Assembly: GCA_037013495.1 (NCBI GenBank)
Contig: JAZDXN010000029.1
Span: 818,501 to 882,500 of the forward strand
Source: Hippophae tibetana
Taxonomy: Eukaryota > Streptophyta > Magnoliopsida > Rosales > Elaeagnaceae
DNA length: 64,000 nt
Reading direction: 5' to 3'
The translations under genes were made by a program, and so were the position numbers. This document shows, piece after piece, positions 9,911-24,900 of this stretch. The notes beneath the pieces were generated by a model. It was given only the letters and a program-made list of their open reading frames with translations, ran no database searches and was not told the DNA's origin. The stretch's first letter is position 1, and each line of letters begins with the position of its first letter.

Positions 9911-10417
9911 AATTTCAACAAGAACAAGAAAACTTAGCAAAAAAATAAGAATTATATTCTTCAACAATCTACTACTATGTTCTCCTTTTCTTCTTTTTCT
10001 CCTTTCTTTTTTTTCATTTTTTTTTCATTTTACTACTGCTGCTACTACTGTGAATATAAAATTCATAAAAAAATTTCAACCCTAAAGAACAAGAACCGAA
10101 AAAAATGCAAAAATGTGTGACAAATATTTAACCCCTCAGTTAGTGGTGTAAATGGTAAACTTTGGACTCAAATATTGTCAGACAGAGGTGATGCCCAATT
10201 ATTCTTTTAGGAATTGAAAATAGCTTCGAATTGAGATATTATAATATTCATTTCGTTACTCGAGTCAAAATTTCTGGCCGTTTAAAGTTACAACTCCTTT
10301 TTATCAAAAACAAATTTTCACACTAAAGAGTAGCCCTCTTCTTTTTTTTTCCTTTTTTTTTTATTAAAAAAGATAGATTAAACACAGAAATAAAGAACAA
10401 GAAAAAGATACAATGAA
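9911..10417 (-). other. Leader (5' UTR) of element B
   Basis: Non-coding. Minus-strand leader with T-rich tracts and a short run of CTACTG/CTGCTA triplets (about 10031-10050). It contains the conserved leader block at about 10225-10310 (GAGATATTATAATATTC, ACTCGAGTCAAAATT, CCGTTTAAAGTTACAACTC on the plus strand). The same leader forms the right part of each array unit. At 10418 it fuses to LTR sequence without a PBS. Confidence 0.6.
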
Positions 10418-10735
10418 TTGAAAGACTCAAGTATTCAATCAAGAACACAAGAAGGCAAAACAAGACGCTTTTTTAAATTTTCTTTTCAATAATGTATATT
10501 CGTGTCTTACCTCCAAATTACATAAATCTTCTCTACATAAGCAAGAAACCCTAAATGAAAAAACCCTAGAAGAAATGGGCCTAATGTGCCTATTTATTTA
10601 TGGATTGGGCCTAATCAAACCTTAAAAAATAAAAGAATAAAAGACTTAAAATAAAAAGCCCACAATTAACTAAAACAAAAATATTACTTCCTAAATCAAA
10701 CTTTGCTCCTAAATTGATCTTCCAAATCTATCTCT
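10418..10735 (-). repeat. Partial LTR at the 5' side of element B
   Basis: LTR text (TATTCAATCAAGAACACAAG, GGGCCTAATGTGCCTATTT, ATTGGGCCTAATC, CTTCCAAATCTATCTC) lacking the LTR 3' end and PBS. It may be B's own truncated 5' LTR, or the rest of element A's 5' LTR into which B inserted, because A's LTR stops at the same ATTCAATCAAGAAC landmark near 7520. Confidence 0.55.
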
Positions 10736-10739
10736 TTTA

Positions 10740-10955
10740 TAAAAAAGGTAATTGACTATCCTCGGTGAAGCTTTAGAATCTTTGAATTTAGTTTTTAATC
10801 CTTCTAGCACATCTTCTTTGTATTGCACTTTTATGATCAAGCCTTGCAAAGCTTCTGTCATCCTTTTGTCTTTGCTAGTAATTAGACCACCAATTCCTTG
10901 AAAATAATCTTGAGAATATTTGGGAACATCAACTTGATTAACATCTTAATCTCCA
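10740..10955 (-). pseudogene. Gypsy polyprotein tail remnant
   Basis: The minus strand reads VNQVDVPKYSQDYFQGIGG, LITSKDKRMTEALQGLI, IKVQYKEDVLE. This is the tail found in C (plus, about 54420-54640) and at 60691-60884. It sits immediately upstream, on the minus strand, of the partial LTR at 10418-10735. That gives the order tail - LTR - leader, the same order as in each array unit. Confidence 0.6.
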
Positions 10956-11540
10956 TTAACCTTGATTTCAAAATTTCGTTTGAGCTCTATCTTTCACTTT
11001 ATAAAATGTTGCTATTAAGAGACACCAATTTTTGAGAGAGCTACCTACTGTGATGTATAAAACTACCATAGTAAGTGGAGATGGCTACTTCATAATTAAT
11101 ACTAGGTTTTTGGCTTGTGTATATTTCCTTTAAAAAATAATAATATTAAAGAAAAAACAAAAATATAAGATTAATTGCATGCACAAAAAGAAAGAAATAC
11201 AAATGCTTATTAAAAAAGAAAATAATTAATTAATCCCTAAAAAAAAATTACAAGAGGGGATAAAAAAATGTTAATTAAGTTCTCTCTTTGTAATTAAAAT
11301 TTTATTATGTAAAAATATGAATTCAACTATAATGTTTTTCATGATAGTGGTACTCTTTCCTTTGAATATTTCATATCTAATCATAAATGAATAAGTTGAC
11401 ATCCTATTGTAGTTCCAACACATATTTTACTTTTGGTGATTTTTGATATATCACCATATGTGATAATATGTTTGTGTGTATTCTCTACATATATTTATGT
11501 TGTCAATGAATAGTTACTTTTTGAACAAAATTAATTTCAA
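10956..11540. other. Non-coding spacer before the array
   Basis: AT-rich, no gene recognised. It separates element B from the first array unit and does not match the array unit. Homology to the unit starts abruptly at about 11541 (AAAATTATCGTCGTTTAAAG). Confidence 0.5.
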
Positions 11541-14500
11541 AAATTATCGTCGTTTAAAGTCACAACTCTGATTTATCAAATGTTTTGTTTTTGAAACTGT
11601 GAACAATAGCCCTCCACTTCTTTTTCCTTCTATTTTTTATTAAGAACAAAGATTAATTGAACTCATAAATTAAGAAAAAGAAAGAGATATGAATGATTTC
11701 AAAAATAAATACAAAACGAAATCCAAAGATGAAAACAACAACAACAAGTTAATAAAACCCCAACCTTGAGATGCCACAATTCACAAAGAATGGTCACTCC
11801 CTTTAATAAGTCGAATTCAATAATTCAATAAAGAAAAAAATATGGAAAAACCAAAAGCTTTATGAAATATATTATCATTAATGATATCAGTTCTTACTCT
11901 TTTATAAGAAAAGAAAAAAAACCCTAGGCGAAATTTATCTTAAAGAAATTCTAGACGTAATTCAACTCTAGTGGGCCTATTTGGTTGTGGATTGTGTCTA
12001 ATCCTTTCGTAAAGAATAAAAGACCAAGAAGACTTATGCTAAACAAGACATATACAATTCCACGATTCTCAAAAAATTGAATTGCTAACCATAAAAGGCC
12101 CATAATTAACAAAAACAAAAACAATTACTTCCAAAATTATATAATTTAGTTGTGGATTTTGACTAATCCTTCCGTAAACAAAAAAGACTAATTTTTTTAT
12201 GATAAATAAGACATATAAATTTCACATTTCACTTAATAGAAAATTGCTAACCATAAAAGACCTATAATTAACTAAAATAAAAAAAATGCTTCAAAAATTA
12301 ATTCTTTCATTTAATATTCCAAATCAATCTTTTATGTAGGATCATGAGAATAATTGTAATATCATTAGAATATTTTTAGGATAATAAAAATATTTAGGAT
12401 ATTTGTAATAATACTCTTGGTCAGCACCTCAATCTCATTTATAGCTCTATTTATTGAATAAAACCAAAAGCAAGCATAATGGAAAAAGTGCACCAAAAGC
12501 TTTAAACCCTCAGTAAGTGATATAAATGTTAGAATTTGGGTTTGAAAAATGATGTTCCAAAGTTTGGACTATGCAAATCGATAGAAGCCTCAATTAGATA
12601 TATTATAAAAGTTGTTTCGTCCCTTTTTTTGAAGAACAAAGATTAATTGAACGTAGAAAAAAAGAACAAGAAAAAGATATGAAGATTTCGTAGAGAACTA
12701 TGAAATGAAATCTAAAGATGAAAAACCACAACCACAAGTCCATAAAACCCCAACCTTGATACGCCACAAAGGATCGTCACTCACATTGATAAGTCGAATT
12801 CATGCATTCAATCAAGAAGGCAAAACAAAATGCTTTCTAAATTATATTATCTTTAATAGTATCAATTCTCCCTCCATTACAAGGCTGTTGTATTCTTTTA
12901 TAAGCAAAAGAAAAAACATTAGACAAAATATGTCTTAAAGAAAGGAACTCTAGATGTAATTCAACCCTATTGGGCCTATTTAGTTGTGGATTTTGACTAA
13001 TCCTTCCGTAAAGAATAAAAAGACAAAAATGACTTATGATAAATAACACATATAATATTCCACAATTGTCTAAAAAGAAAATTTCAAACCATAAAATCCT
13101 ATAATTAACTAAAACAAAAAAAAATTGCTTCAAAAATTAATCCTTGAATTTCATACTACAAATCAATCTTTTGTGTAGGATCATGAGAATAATTGTAATA
13201 TCATGAGAATATTTGTAGGATAATGAGAATATTTAGAATATTTGTAAAAATACTCTTGGTCGGCATTTCAATCTCATTTACAATTCTATTGAATAAAACT
13301 GAAAGCAAGCAAAATGGAAAAGGTGAGTCAAAAACTTTAAACCCTCGGAAATTGATATAACTGATGGAATTTTTGTTCGAAAAATGATGTTCAAAATTTT
13401 AGATAACGGTAATTTATAGGAGTTTCGATTTTATATATTATAATAGTCGATTTGATACCCGAGTCAAAAGTTATCGCTGTTTAAAGTTGCAACTCCTATT
13501 TATCAAATGATTTTTAAAAAATATTGTGAACAACAACCCTCTTCTTTTTTTTCCTTCCCTTATTTTTTGAAGAACAGAGATTATTTGAACACAGAAATAA
13601 AGAACAAGAAAAACATACGAAGATTTCGAAGAGACCAACGAAATGAAATCCAGAGATGAAAAACCACAACAACAAGTCCATAAAACTCCAACCTTGATAT
13701 ACCACAAAGGATCGTCACTCACATTGATAAGTCAAATTCATGCATTCAATCAAGAACAAAAGAAGGCAAACAAAAATGCTTTCTAAAATATATTATCTTT
13801 AATGATATCAGTTCTCCCTCCATTATAAGGATGTTGTATTCTTTTAGAAGCAAATAAAAACCTTAGAAAAAATATGTCTTAAAGAAAGGTACTCTAGACA
13901 TAATTCAACCCTATTGGGCTTAATTAGTTGTGAATTTTGACTAATTCTTCCATAAAGAATAAAAGGCTAAAACAATTTATGATAAATAAGACATATAAAA
14001 TTTCACAATTCTCTAAAAAGAAAATTTCAAACCATAAAAGGCCTATAATTAACTAAAACAAAAAAAAATATGGCTTCAAAAATTAATCCTTCCATTTAAT
14101 ATTCCAAATCTATCTTTTGTGTAAGATCATGAGAATAATTGTAATATCATTAGAATATTTGTAGGATATTGAGAATCTTTATAATATTTGTAAAAATACT
14201 CTTGGTCTGCACCTCAACCTCATTTACATCTTTATTGAATAAAACTGAAAGCAAGCAAAATGGAAAAGGTGCGTCAAAAACTTTAAACCCTCGGAAAGTG
14301 ATATAAACGATGGAATTTTGGTTGAAAAAATGATGTTCCAAAGTTTGGATTATGGGAATTGATAGGAGCTTCGATTTGATTTATTATAATAGTCATTTTG
14401 ATACCCAAGTCAAAATTTATCGTCGTTTAAAGTTGCAACTCCATTTTATCAAATGATTGTTTTAAACTGTGAACAACAACACTCTTCTTTTTTTCCATCC

Positions 14501-17500
14501 CTTATTTTTTAAAGAACAAAGATTATTTGACTAATCCTTCCATAAAGAATAAAAGACTAAAAAATAATTATGATAAATAAGACATAAAATTCTATGATTC
14601 TCTAAAAGGAAAGTTATTAACCATAAATGACTCATAATTAACTAAAACAAAAAAAAAATTGCTTCCAAAATTAATCCTTGCATTTGATATTCCAAATCTA
14701 TCTTTTGTGTAAGATCATGAGAATATTTGAAATATCATAACACTATTTATAGGATTTTGAGAATATTTAGAATATTTTTAAAAATTCTCTTGGTCAGAAC
14801 CTCAATCTCATTTACACCTCTATTGAATAAAATTGAAAGCAAGTAAAACGGGAAAGGAGTGACAAAAACTTTAAACACTCAGTAAGTGATGTAAACGATA
14901 GAATTTGGAATCAAAAAATAAGGTTACAAAGTACAGATTATGGGAGTCGATAGGAGCTTCGATTTGATATATTATAATAGTCGTTTTGATACCTGAGTCA
15001 AAAGTTATTGTCATTTAAAGTTATAACTCTGATTTATCAAAAACAAATTTTAACTATGAACAGTAGCCCTCCTCTTTTTTTTCCTTCTCTTTTTTTTTAA
15101 GAGAAAACATTAATTGAACATAGAAATATAAAATAATAAAAAGATACAAAGATTTCAAAGAGAACTATGAAACGAAATCCAAAGATGAAAACAACGACAA
15201 TAAGTTCATAAAACCCCAACGTTGAGACGCCACAAAGGATCGATGGTCACTCCTTTTGAATTGAATTCAAGCATTAAATCATGAACAAAAGAAGGCAAAA
15301 TCAAAAGCTTTTTGAAATATATTATCATAATGATATCAATTCTCCCTTTATTACAAGGTTGTTGTTTTCTCTTATAAGCAAAAAAACCCTAGATCTTAAA
15401 GAACGTATATCTAGACGTAATTCAACTCTAGTGGGCCTATTTAGTCAGGGATTGTACCTAATCATTCCGTAAAGAATAAACGACTAAAATGAATTATGTT
15501 AAATAAGACATATAATTCCACGATTCTCAAAAAACTAAATTACTAACCATAAAAGGTCCATAATTAACTAAAATAAAAATGATAGCTTCGAAAATAAATC
15601 CTTGCATTTGATGTTTCAAATCTATCCCATGTGTAGGATCATGAGAATATTTGTAGGATATTGAGAATCTTTAGATTATTTGTGAGGATACTCTTCGTCG
15701 ACACCTCAATATCCTTTACAACTCTATTGAATATAACGAAAAGCAAGGAAAACGAAAAAAGGTGCGACAAAAACTTTAAACCATGGGTAAATGATGTAAA
15801 TGATGGAACTTGGATTCGAAAAATGAGCTTCCAAAGCGAGGCTAGCACAGTTTTTGGGAATCGATAAGAGCTTCGATTTGATATACTATAATAGTCATTT
15901 CGATTTCCGCGTCAAAGGTTATAGTCATTTAAAGTTGCAACTTTGATTTATCAAATGATTTTTTTAAACTGTGAACAATAGCCCTCTTCTTTTTTTTCCT
16001 TCACATTGTTTTTGAAGAACAAATATTTATTGAATACGGAAATAAAGAACCAAAAAAAGATACAAAGATTTCAAAGAGAACCATGAAATGAAATACAAAG
16101 ACGAAAACCAGAACAAGTCCATCAAACCCCAACCTTGAGATGCCACAAAGGATCGTCACTCACATTAATAAGTCGAATTCAAGCATTTAATCAAGAACAA
16201 AAGAAGGTAAAACAAAAAGATTTCTAAAATATATTATCATTAATGATATCTGTTCTCCCTTCATTATAAGGCTGTTATATTCTTTTATAAGGAAAAAAAC
16301 CTTAGAAAAAATGTGTCTTAAAGAAAGGAACTTTAGATGTAATTCAACCCTATTAGGCCTATTTAGGTGTGGATTTTGACTAATCCTTCTATAAATAATA
16401 AAATACTAAAATGACTTATGATAAATAAGATATATAAAATTCCAAAAGTTTCTGAAAAGAAACTTGCTAACCATAAAAGGCCAATAAAACAAAAGCAAGC
16501 AAAATGGGAATGGTGCAACAAAAACTTCAAACCATTGGTAAGTGATGTAAATGATGGAATTTGGGTTAAAAAAATGAGGTTCCAAAGTGAAGCTAACGCT
16601 GATTATAGGAATCAATATGAGCTTGGATTTGATACATTGTAATTGTCAAAAGTTATCGTCGTTTAAAGTTGGAACTTTAATTTATCAAATGTTTTTTTTA
16701 AACTATGAACAACTACCTTCTTCTTCTTTTTTCCTTCACTTTTTTTAAGAATAAAGATTAGATGGACACAGAAATAAAAAAGCAAGAAAAATATGAGAAG
16801 ATTTCAAAGAGAACTATGAAACAAAATCCAAAGACGAAAACAACAACAAAAGTCCATAAAAACTAAATCTTTAGATGCCACAAATGATGGTCACTAAATT
16901 GAAAAGTCGAATTCCATCATTCAATCAAGAACAAAAGAAGGCCATACAAAACTATTTCTGAAATAAATTTTAATTAATGATGTCAGTTCTCCCACTATTA
17001 TAAGGTTGTCTTTTCTTTTGTAAGTAAAGAAACCCTAGGCAAAATTTATCTTAAAGAAAGGAACCCTAGACATAATTAAACACTAGTGGACCTATTTAGT
17101 TATGCATTGTGCCTAATCCTTCCGTAAAGAATAAAAGACTAAAAATACTTATGATTAATAATACAAAAAAATTGCATGATTCTCTAAAAAGAAAATTGCT
17201 AACCATAAATAGCCCATAATTAACCAAAACAAAAAAAAATTTGCATCCGAAATTAATCCTTGCATTTGATATTCCAAATCTATCCCTTATGTAGGATCAT
17301 GAGAATATTTGTATTATCTTGAGAATTTTTGTAGGATATTGAGAATCATTAGAATATTTGTAAACATACTCTTTTTTGGCACCTCAATCTTCTTTATAGC
17401 TTTATTTAATAAAACGAAAAGCAAGAAAAATAGAAAAGGTGCAAAAAAACTTTATACCCTCGGTAAGTGACGTAAATGATGGAATTTGGGTTCAAAAAAT

Positions 17501-18000
17501 GAGGTTCCAAAGTGAGGCTAATGCGGATTATGGGAATCGATTCAAGCTTCAATTTGATATATTATAATATTCTTTTCGATACCTGAGTCATAGGTTAACT
17601 CCTCTTAATGTTGCTACCTCACTTTATCAAATGTTTTTTTAAACTACGAACAATAGCCCTTTTTTTTAAGAACAAAGATTAATTGAACACAAAAATAAAG
17701 AACAAGAAAAAGATATAAAGATTCAAAGAGAATTAGGAAACGAACTCCAAAAACAACAATACCATAAAACCATAAACGATGGCCACTCCCTTTAATAAGT
17801 CGAATTCAAGCATTCAATCAAGAAAAAAAGTTAGAAAAACAAAAAGATTTCTAAAATATACTATCATTAATGATAGTAGTTCTCCCTCCATTACAAGGAT
17901 ACTATTTTCTTTAATAAGCAAAAAAAAAAAACCTTCAGATTATTTGTAAACATACTCTTAGTCGGCACCTTAATCTCCTTTACAACTTTAATGAATAAAA
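11541..18000 (-). repeat. Array sub-block 1 (left-type units)
   Basis: Units here tend to carry ATTCAATCAAGAAC in the LTR and CACCTCAATCTC at the tail scar, the same variants found in elements A and B. Some have the GATCGTCACTCACATTGATAAG form. These shared variants separate them from the right-hand units and place them closer to the dispersed parents. Confidence 0.6.
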
Positions 18001-18999
18001 CAGAAAATTTGAAGTCTAAGATCATTAGAATATTTGTATGATTTTGTGAATATTTGTAGGATATTTAGAATCTTTAGAATATTGGTAAACATATTCTAAT
18101 TTAGCACATATATCTCCATCACAACTCTATTGAATAAAATCAAAAGTATGCAAAACAAAAAAGGTGCGATAAAAACATTAAACACTCAGTAAGTGATGTA
18201 AGGATAGAATTTGGGTACGAAAATGAGGTTCCAATGTAAGGCCAGCTCGGATTGTGGGAATAGATATGTGCTTTGATTTGATATATTATAATAGTCATTT
18301 CAATACTCGAGAACAAAGTTATCCCCATTTAAAGTTACAACTCCGATTTATCAAATGTTTTTTTGGTTTTGAAAATGTGAATAGTAGACCTCTTCTTTTT
18401 TTCTTTTCTTATTTTTTTGAAGAATAGAGATTGATTAAACATATAAATAATGAAAATGAAAATAAAAGAAGATATCAAAGAAAACTACTAAAGGAAATCA
18501 AAATATGAAAACATCATCAGCAAGTCGATAGACGAAATTTATCTTAAAGAAAACAAAGTCTAGTTGTAATTCAACCCTACTTGGGCTATTTAGTTGTGAA
18601 TTGTACCTAATATATACGTAAAGGATAATAGAATAAAGAGACTTATGATAAATAAGACATATAAAATTCCACGATTCTCTACAAATAAATTTGCTAAGCA
18701 TAAAAGGCTCATAATTAAGTAAAACAAAAAAATTGCTTCCAAAATTAATCCTTGAATTTGATATTCCAAATCTCTCTCTTATGTAAGACCATGAGAATAT
18801 TTGAATGATTTTGAGAATATTTGTAGGATATTGAGAATCTTTAGAATATTGGTAAACAAACTCTAAGTCAGCTCCTGTATCTCTTTTGCAACTCTATTGA
18901 ATAAAATCGTAAGTAAGCAACACGAAATAGGTGTGACAAAAACTTTAAACACTAGGTAAGTGATGTAAGGGTGGAATTTTGGTATGAAAAATGAGGTTT

Positions 19000-21900
19000 T
19001 CAAAAAATACCAGCATGGATTGTGGGAATTGATATGAGAATTGATTTGATATATTGTAATAGTCCATTCGATACCCGAGTCAAAATTTATCGCCGTTTAA
19101 AATTGTAACTCTGATTTGTCAAATGTTTTTTTGTTTTTGAAAATGTGAACATAGACCCCTTCTTTTTTTCTTCTCTTATTTTTTTTCTAGAACAAAGATT
19201 GATTGAACACAGAAATAAAGAACCTAAAATGATACGAATATTTCAAAGAGAACTACGAAACGAAATCTAAATACGAAAACAACATCAACAAGTCCATCCA
19301 AACCATAACCTTAAGATGCCACAAAGGATGATCACTCATTTTGATAGGTCAAATTCAAGCATTCAATCTAGAACAATAGAATGCAAAACAAAAAGATTTA
19401 TGAAATAAATTTTAATTAATGATATCAATTCTCTCTCCATTACAAGGCCGCCTTTTCTTTTATAGGCAAAAATATCATAGATGTAATTCAACCTTAGTAA
19501 GGTTATTTAGTTGCAAATTGTGCCTAATCCATCCGTAAAGAATAGAAGATAAAAAAAATTATGATAAATAAGACATATAAAATTTCACGATTCTCTAAAA
19601 ATAAACTAGTTGTCCATAAAAGGTTCTTAATTAACTAAACCAAAATATATTGCTTCCAAAATTAATCCTTGAATTTGATATTCCAAATCTCTCCCTTGTG
19701 TAAGATCAAGAGAATATTTATAGGAGATTGAGAATCTTTAGAATATTGGTAAACATACTCTAGGTTGGCTCCTATATCTCCTTCACTACTCTATTGAATA
19801 AAACCAAAAGTAAGCAAAAGAAAAAATTGTGACAAAGCTTTTAATCACTCGGTAAGTATTGTAACGATATAATTTGGGTATGAAAAGTGAGGTTCTAAAG
19901 CAAGGCTAGCTGTAATTGTGGGAATAGATACGAGCTTCGATTTGATATATTATAATATTCGTTTCGATACCCGTAAAAAAATTTATTGCCATTTAAAGTT
20001 CCAACTCTGATATTTCAAATATTTTTTTGGTTTTGAAAATGTGAATAGTAGCCCCCTTCTTCTTTTTCTTCTCTTATTGTTTTTTTTGAAGAATAAAGAT
20101 TTATTGAACATATAATTAAACAATAATAAATGAAGATATAAAAGAAAACTACTAAAGGAAATCAAAATACAAAAACAACATCAACAAGTCCATAGACAAA
20201 ATTAATCTTAAAGAAAAAAGCCTAGACTTAATTCAACCCTACTTGGCCTATTTAGTTGTGAATTGTACCTATTACATACGTAAAGAATAATAGACTAAAG
20301 CGACTTATGATAAATAAGACAAATAAAATTCCACGATTCTCTAAAAATAAAATTGCTAGCCATAAAAGGCTTATAATTAACTAATAAAAATAGTATTCCT
20401 TTCAAAATTAATCCTTGAATTTGATATTCCAAATCTCTCCCTTGTGTAGAATCGTGTTAATATTTGTATGATCTTGAGAATATTTGTAGGATATTGAGAA
20501 CCTTTAGAATATTTGTAAACATACTCTCGGTTCACACCTCAATCTCCTTTATGGCTATATTGAATAAAATCGAAAGTAAGCAACACGAAATAGGTGCGAT
20601 AAAAACTTTAAACACTCGGTAAGTGATGTAAGGAAGGAATTTGGTTACGAAAAATGAGGTTTCGAAATGAGGCCAACTCGGATTGTGGGAATCGATATGA
20701 GAATCAATTTGATATATTGTAATAGTCTTTTTGATACCCAAGTCAGAAGTTATCGTGGTTTCAAATTGTAACTCTGATTTGTCAAATGTTTTTTTTTGTT
20801 TTTGAAAATGTGAACAGTAAACCCCTTATTTTTTCTACTCTTTTTTTTAAGAAAAAATATTGATTGAACATAGAAACAAAGAATCAAATAAAGATACGAA
20901 GATTTTAAAGAGAAATACAAAACTAAATCCAAAGGCGAAAACAACAGCAATGAGTTCATAAAACCTAAACCTTGAGACAGCACAAAGGATGATCACTCAT
21001 TTCGATAAGACGAATTCAAGCATTTAATGTAGAACGACATAATGTAAAACAAATAGCTTTATGAAATAAATTTTTATTAATGATATCATTTCTCCATCCA
21101 TTACAAGGGTGCTATTTATTTTATAAGCAAAAAAACCCTAGATGAAATTTATCTTATAGAAAGTAACCCTAGACGTAATTCAACCCTCGTAGGCCTATTT
21201 AGTTATGAATTGTGCCTAATACATCCATAAAGAATAAAAGTATAAAAAGACTTGTAATAAATATGACATATAAAATTTCACAATTCTCTAAAAATAAACT
21301 TGCTAACCGTAAAAGGTTCTTAATAAACTAAAACAAAAAAAATTGCTTCCAAAATTAATCCTTGAATTTGATTTTCCAAATCTCTCCCTTGTGTAAGATC
21401 ACGAGAATATTTGAATGATTTTGAGAATACTTGTAGGATATTGAGAATCCTTAAAATATTGGTAAACATACTCTTGGTTGACTCCTATATCTCCTTTACA
21501 ACTCTATTGAATAAAATCAAAAGTAAGCAACACGAAATAGGTGTGACAAAAAATTTAAACACTCGGTAATTGATGTAAGGATGGAATTTGGGTATGAAAA
21601 TGAGGTTTTGAAACAAGACCACCTCAGATTGTGGGAATCGATACGAGAATCGATTTAATATATTATAATAGTCATTTCGTTACATGAGTCAAAAGTTATC
21701 ATCGTTTAAAATTGTAACTCCAATTTGTCAAATGTTTTTTTAATATGTGAACAGTAGACCCCTTATTTTTTTCTTCTGTTATTTTTTTGTTTTGAAGAAC
21801 AAAGATTGACTGAACACAGAAATAAAAAAACATGAAAATGATACGAAAACTTCAAAGAGAACTACGAAACAAAATCTAAATAAAAAAACAACAGCAACAA

Positions 21901-24900
21901 GTCCATCAAAACCATAACCTTGAGACACCACAAAGGATGATCACTCATTTTGATAAGTTGAATTCAAGCATTCAATCTAGAACATATAGGAAATTTTTTT
22001 TTTATTTCTTTAATAGGCAAAAATACCTTAGATGAAATTTATCTTAATGAAAGACACCCTAGATGTAATTCAACACTAGTAGGCATATTTAGTTATAAAT
22101 TGTTCCTAATCCATCTGTAAAAAATAAAAAAGATAAAAAAACTTATGATAAATAAGATATATAAAATTTCACAATTCTCTAAAAATAAACTAGCTAACCA
22201 TAAAAGGTTCTTAATTAACTAAAACAAAAGGAAATTACTTCCAAAATTAATCGTTGAATTTGATATTCCAAATCTCTCCCTTGTGTAAGATCAAGAGACT
22301 ATTTGAATGATTTTGAAAATATTTGTAGGATATTGAGAATCTTTAGAATATTGGTAAACATACTCTAGTTCGGCTCTTATATCTCCTTTATACATATGAT
22401 AAGTGGTAAGTGATGTAAGGATGGAATTCGGGTATGAAAAATGAGGTTCCAAAGCGAGGCTAGCTCAAATAGTGGGAATCAATATGAGATTTGATTTGAT
22501 ATATTGTAATAGTCATTTTGATGCCCTAAGCAAAAACAAAAAGGTGCGACAATAACTTAAAACACTCGGTAAATGATGCAAACGATGGAATTTGGATATG
22601 GAAAATGAGGTTCCAAAGCAAGCCTAGGTTAGGTTGTAGGAATCAAAACGAGCTTCGATTTGATATATTATAATATCCTTTCGATACTCGAGTCAAAATT
22701 TATCGTCATTTAAAGTTCCAACTCCGTTTTGTCAAATGTATTTTTGTTCTTGAAAATGTGAACAGTAGCCCCATTCTTTTTATCTTCTCTATTTTTTTTT
22801 TTGAAAAACAAAGATTGAACATAGAAATAAAGAATCAAAAAAAGATGAAAATATTTCAAAGAGAAACACAAAACTAAATCCAAAGGTGAAAACAACAGCA
22901 ACGAGTTCATAAAACCCTAAACTTGAGACGCCACAAAGGATGATCACCCCCTTTGATAAGTCGAATTCAAGTATTCAATCTTGAAAAACAAAAGGCAAAA
23001 CCAAAAGCATTATGAAATAAATTTTTATTAATCATATTAGTTCTCCCTCTATTACAAGGCTACTTTTTCTATTATAACCAACAAAAACCATAGAAAACAT
23101 TTATCTTAAAGAAAGAAACCCTAGACGTAATTCCACTCTAATGAGCCTATTTAGTTTTCAATTGTGCCTAATCAATCCATAAAGAATAAAAGACTAAAAA
23201 TATATTATGATAAATAAGACTATATAAAATTCCACGATTACCTAAAAATAAAATTGCTAACCCTAAAAGGCTTATAATTAAGTAAAGCAAAAAAATTACT
23301 TCCAAAATTAATCCTTGAATTTGATATTCCAAATCTCTCCCTTGTGTAAGATCGTGAGAATATTTGTAGGATAATGAGAATCTTTAGAAGATTGGTACAC
23401 ATACTCTTGGTCAACACCTATATCTCCTTTACAACTCTTTTGAATAAAACTGAAAGTATGCAAAATGGAAAAGGTGGACAAAAACTTTAAACCCTCGAGA
23501 AGTGATGTAAATGATGGAATTTGGGTACAAAGAATGAGGTTTAGAAGTGAGGCCAACTCAGAATGTGGAGATCGATACAAGCTTCTATTTGATAAATTAT
23601 AATAGTTTTTTCGATACCCGAGTCAAAATTTATCGCCGTTTGAAGTTGGAAGTTCAATTTATCATATGTTCTTTTGTTGGTGAAAATGTTAACAGTAGCC
23701 CCTTCTTTTTTTCTTCTCTTATTTTTGTTTAAGAAGAAACATTGATTGAACATAGAAATAAATAACCCGAAAAATATATGAAGATTTCAAAGAGAACAAC
23801 AAAACGAAATCAAAAGATGAAAATAACAGCAACAAGTCCATAACCCCAACTTTGAGACGCCACAAATAATGATCACTCCCTTTGATAAATCGAATTCAAG
23901 CATTCAATCTAGAAAAAAAAAGGAAAAAATTCTTCATGAAATAAAATTTTATTAATTGATATATTATTGTAGTAATTTCGACACTCGAGTCCGAAGTTAT
24001 CACTATTTAAAGTCACAACATTGATTTATCAAATTTTTTTTTCTTTTTTAAAATGTGAATAGTAGCCCCATTCTTTTTATCTTCTCTTAATATTTTTTAA
24101 CAACAAAGATTGATTGAACACAAAAATAGAGAACTAGAAAAAGATATGAAGATTTCAAAGAGAACTAGGAAAATAAATCCAAAGATGAAAGCAACATCAA
24201 CAAGTCCATAAAACCCCAACCTTGAGACCCTAAAAAAGATGATCACTTCCTTTGATAAGTCGAATTCAAGCATTCAGTCTAGAACAACATAATGCAAAAC
24301 CAAAAGCTTTATCAAATAAATTTTTATTAATGATATCAGTTCTCCCTCCATTACAAGGCCGCTTTTACTTTTATAAGCAAAACAACCCTAGACAAAAAAA
24401 AATTCTTAAAGAAAGAAACCCTAGACGTAATTCAACCCTATTGGGTCTATTTAGTTGTGAATTGTGTCTAATACATACGTAAAGAATAAAAGACTAAAAG
24501 GAATTATGATAAATAAGATATAAAAAATTCCAAGATTCTCTAAAAATAAAATTACTAACCATAAATGGCTCATAATTAAGTAAAACAAAAAACATTTGCT
24601 TCCAAAATTAATCCTTGAATTTGATATTCCAAATCTCTCCCTTGTGTAAGATAGTGAGAATATTTGTATGATCATGAGAATATTTTTAGGATATTGAGAA
24701 TCTTTAGAATATTGGTAAACATACTCTTGATCGGCACCTATATCTCCTTTAATACTCTATTGAATAAAATCGAAAGTAAGAAAAACTTAGAAGGTGTGAC
24801 AAAAACTTTAAACCCTCGGTAAGTGATGTAAATGATGGATATTGGGTATGAAAAATGCGTTTCCAAAGTGAGGCTATCTCAGATTGTAGGAATTGATACG

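Noticed and set aside
9556..9927. 123-aa repeat protein of FFRVLFGQES-type units
   Set aside because: It is explained by a 30-bp minisatellite in the element leader; no homologous ORF exists in the sister copies A or C.
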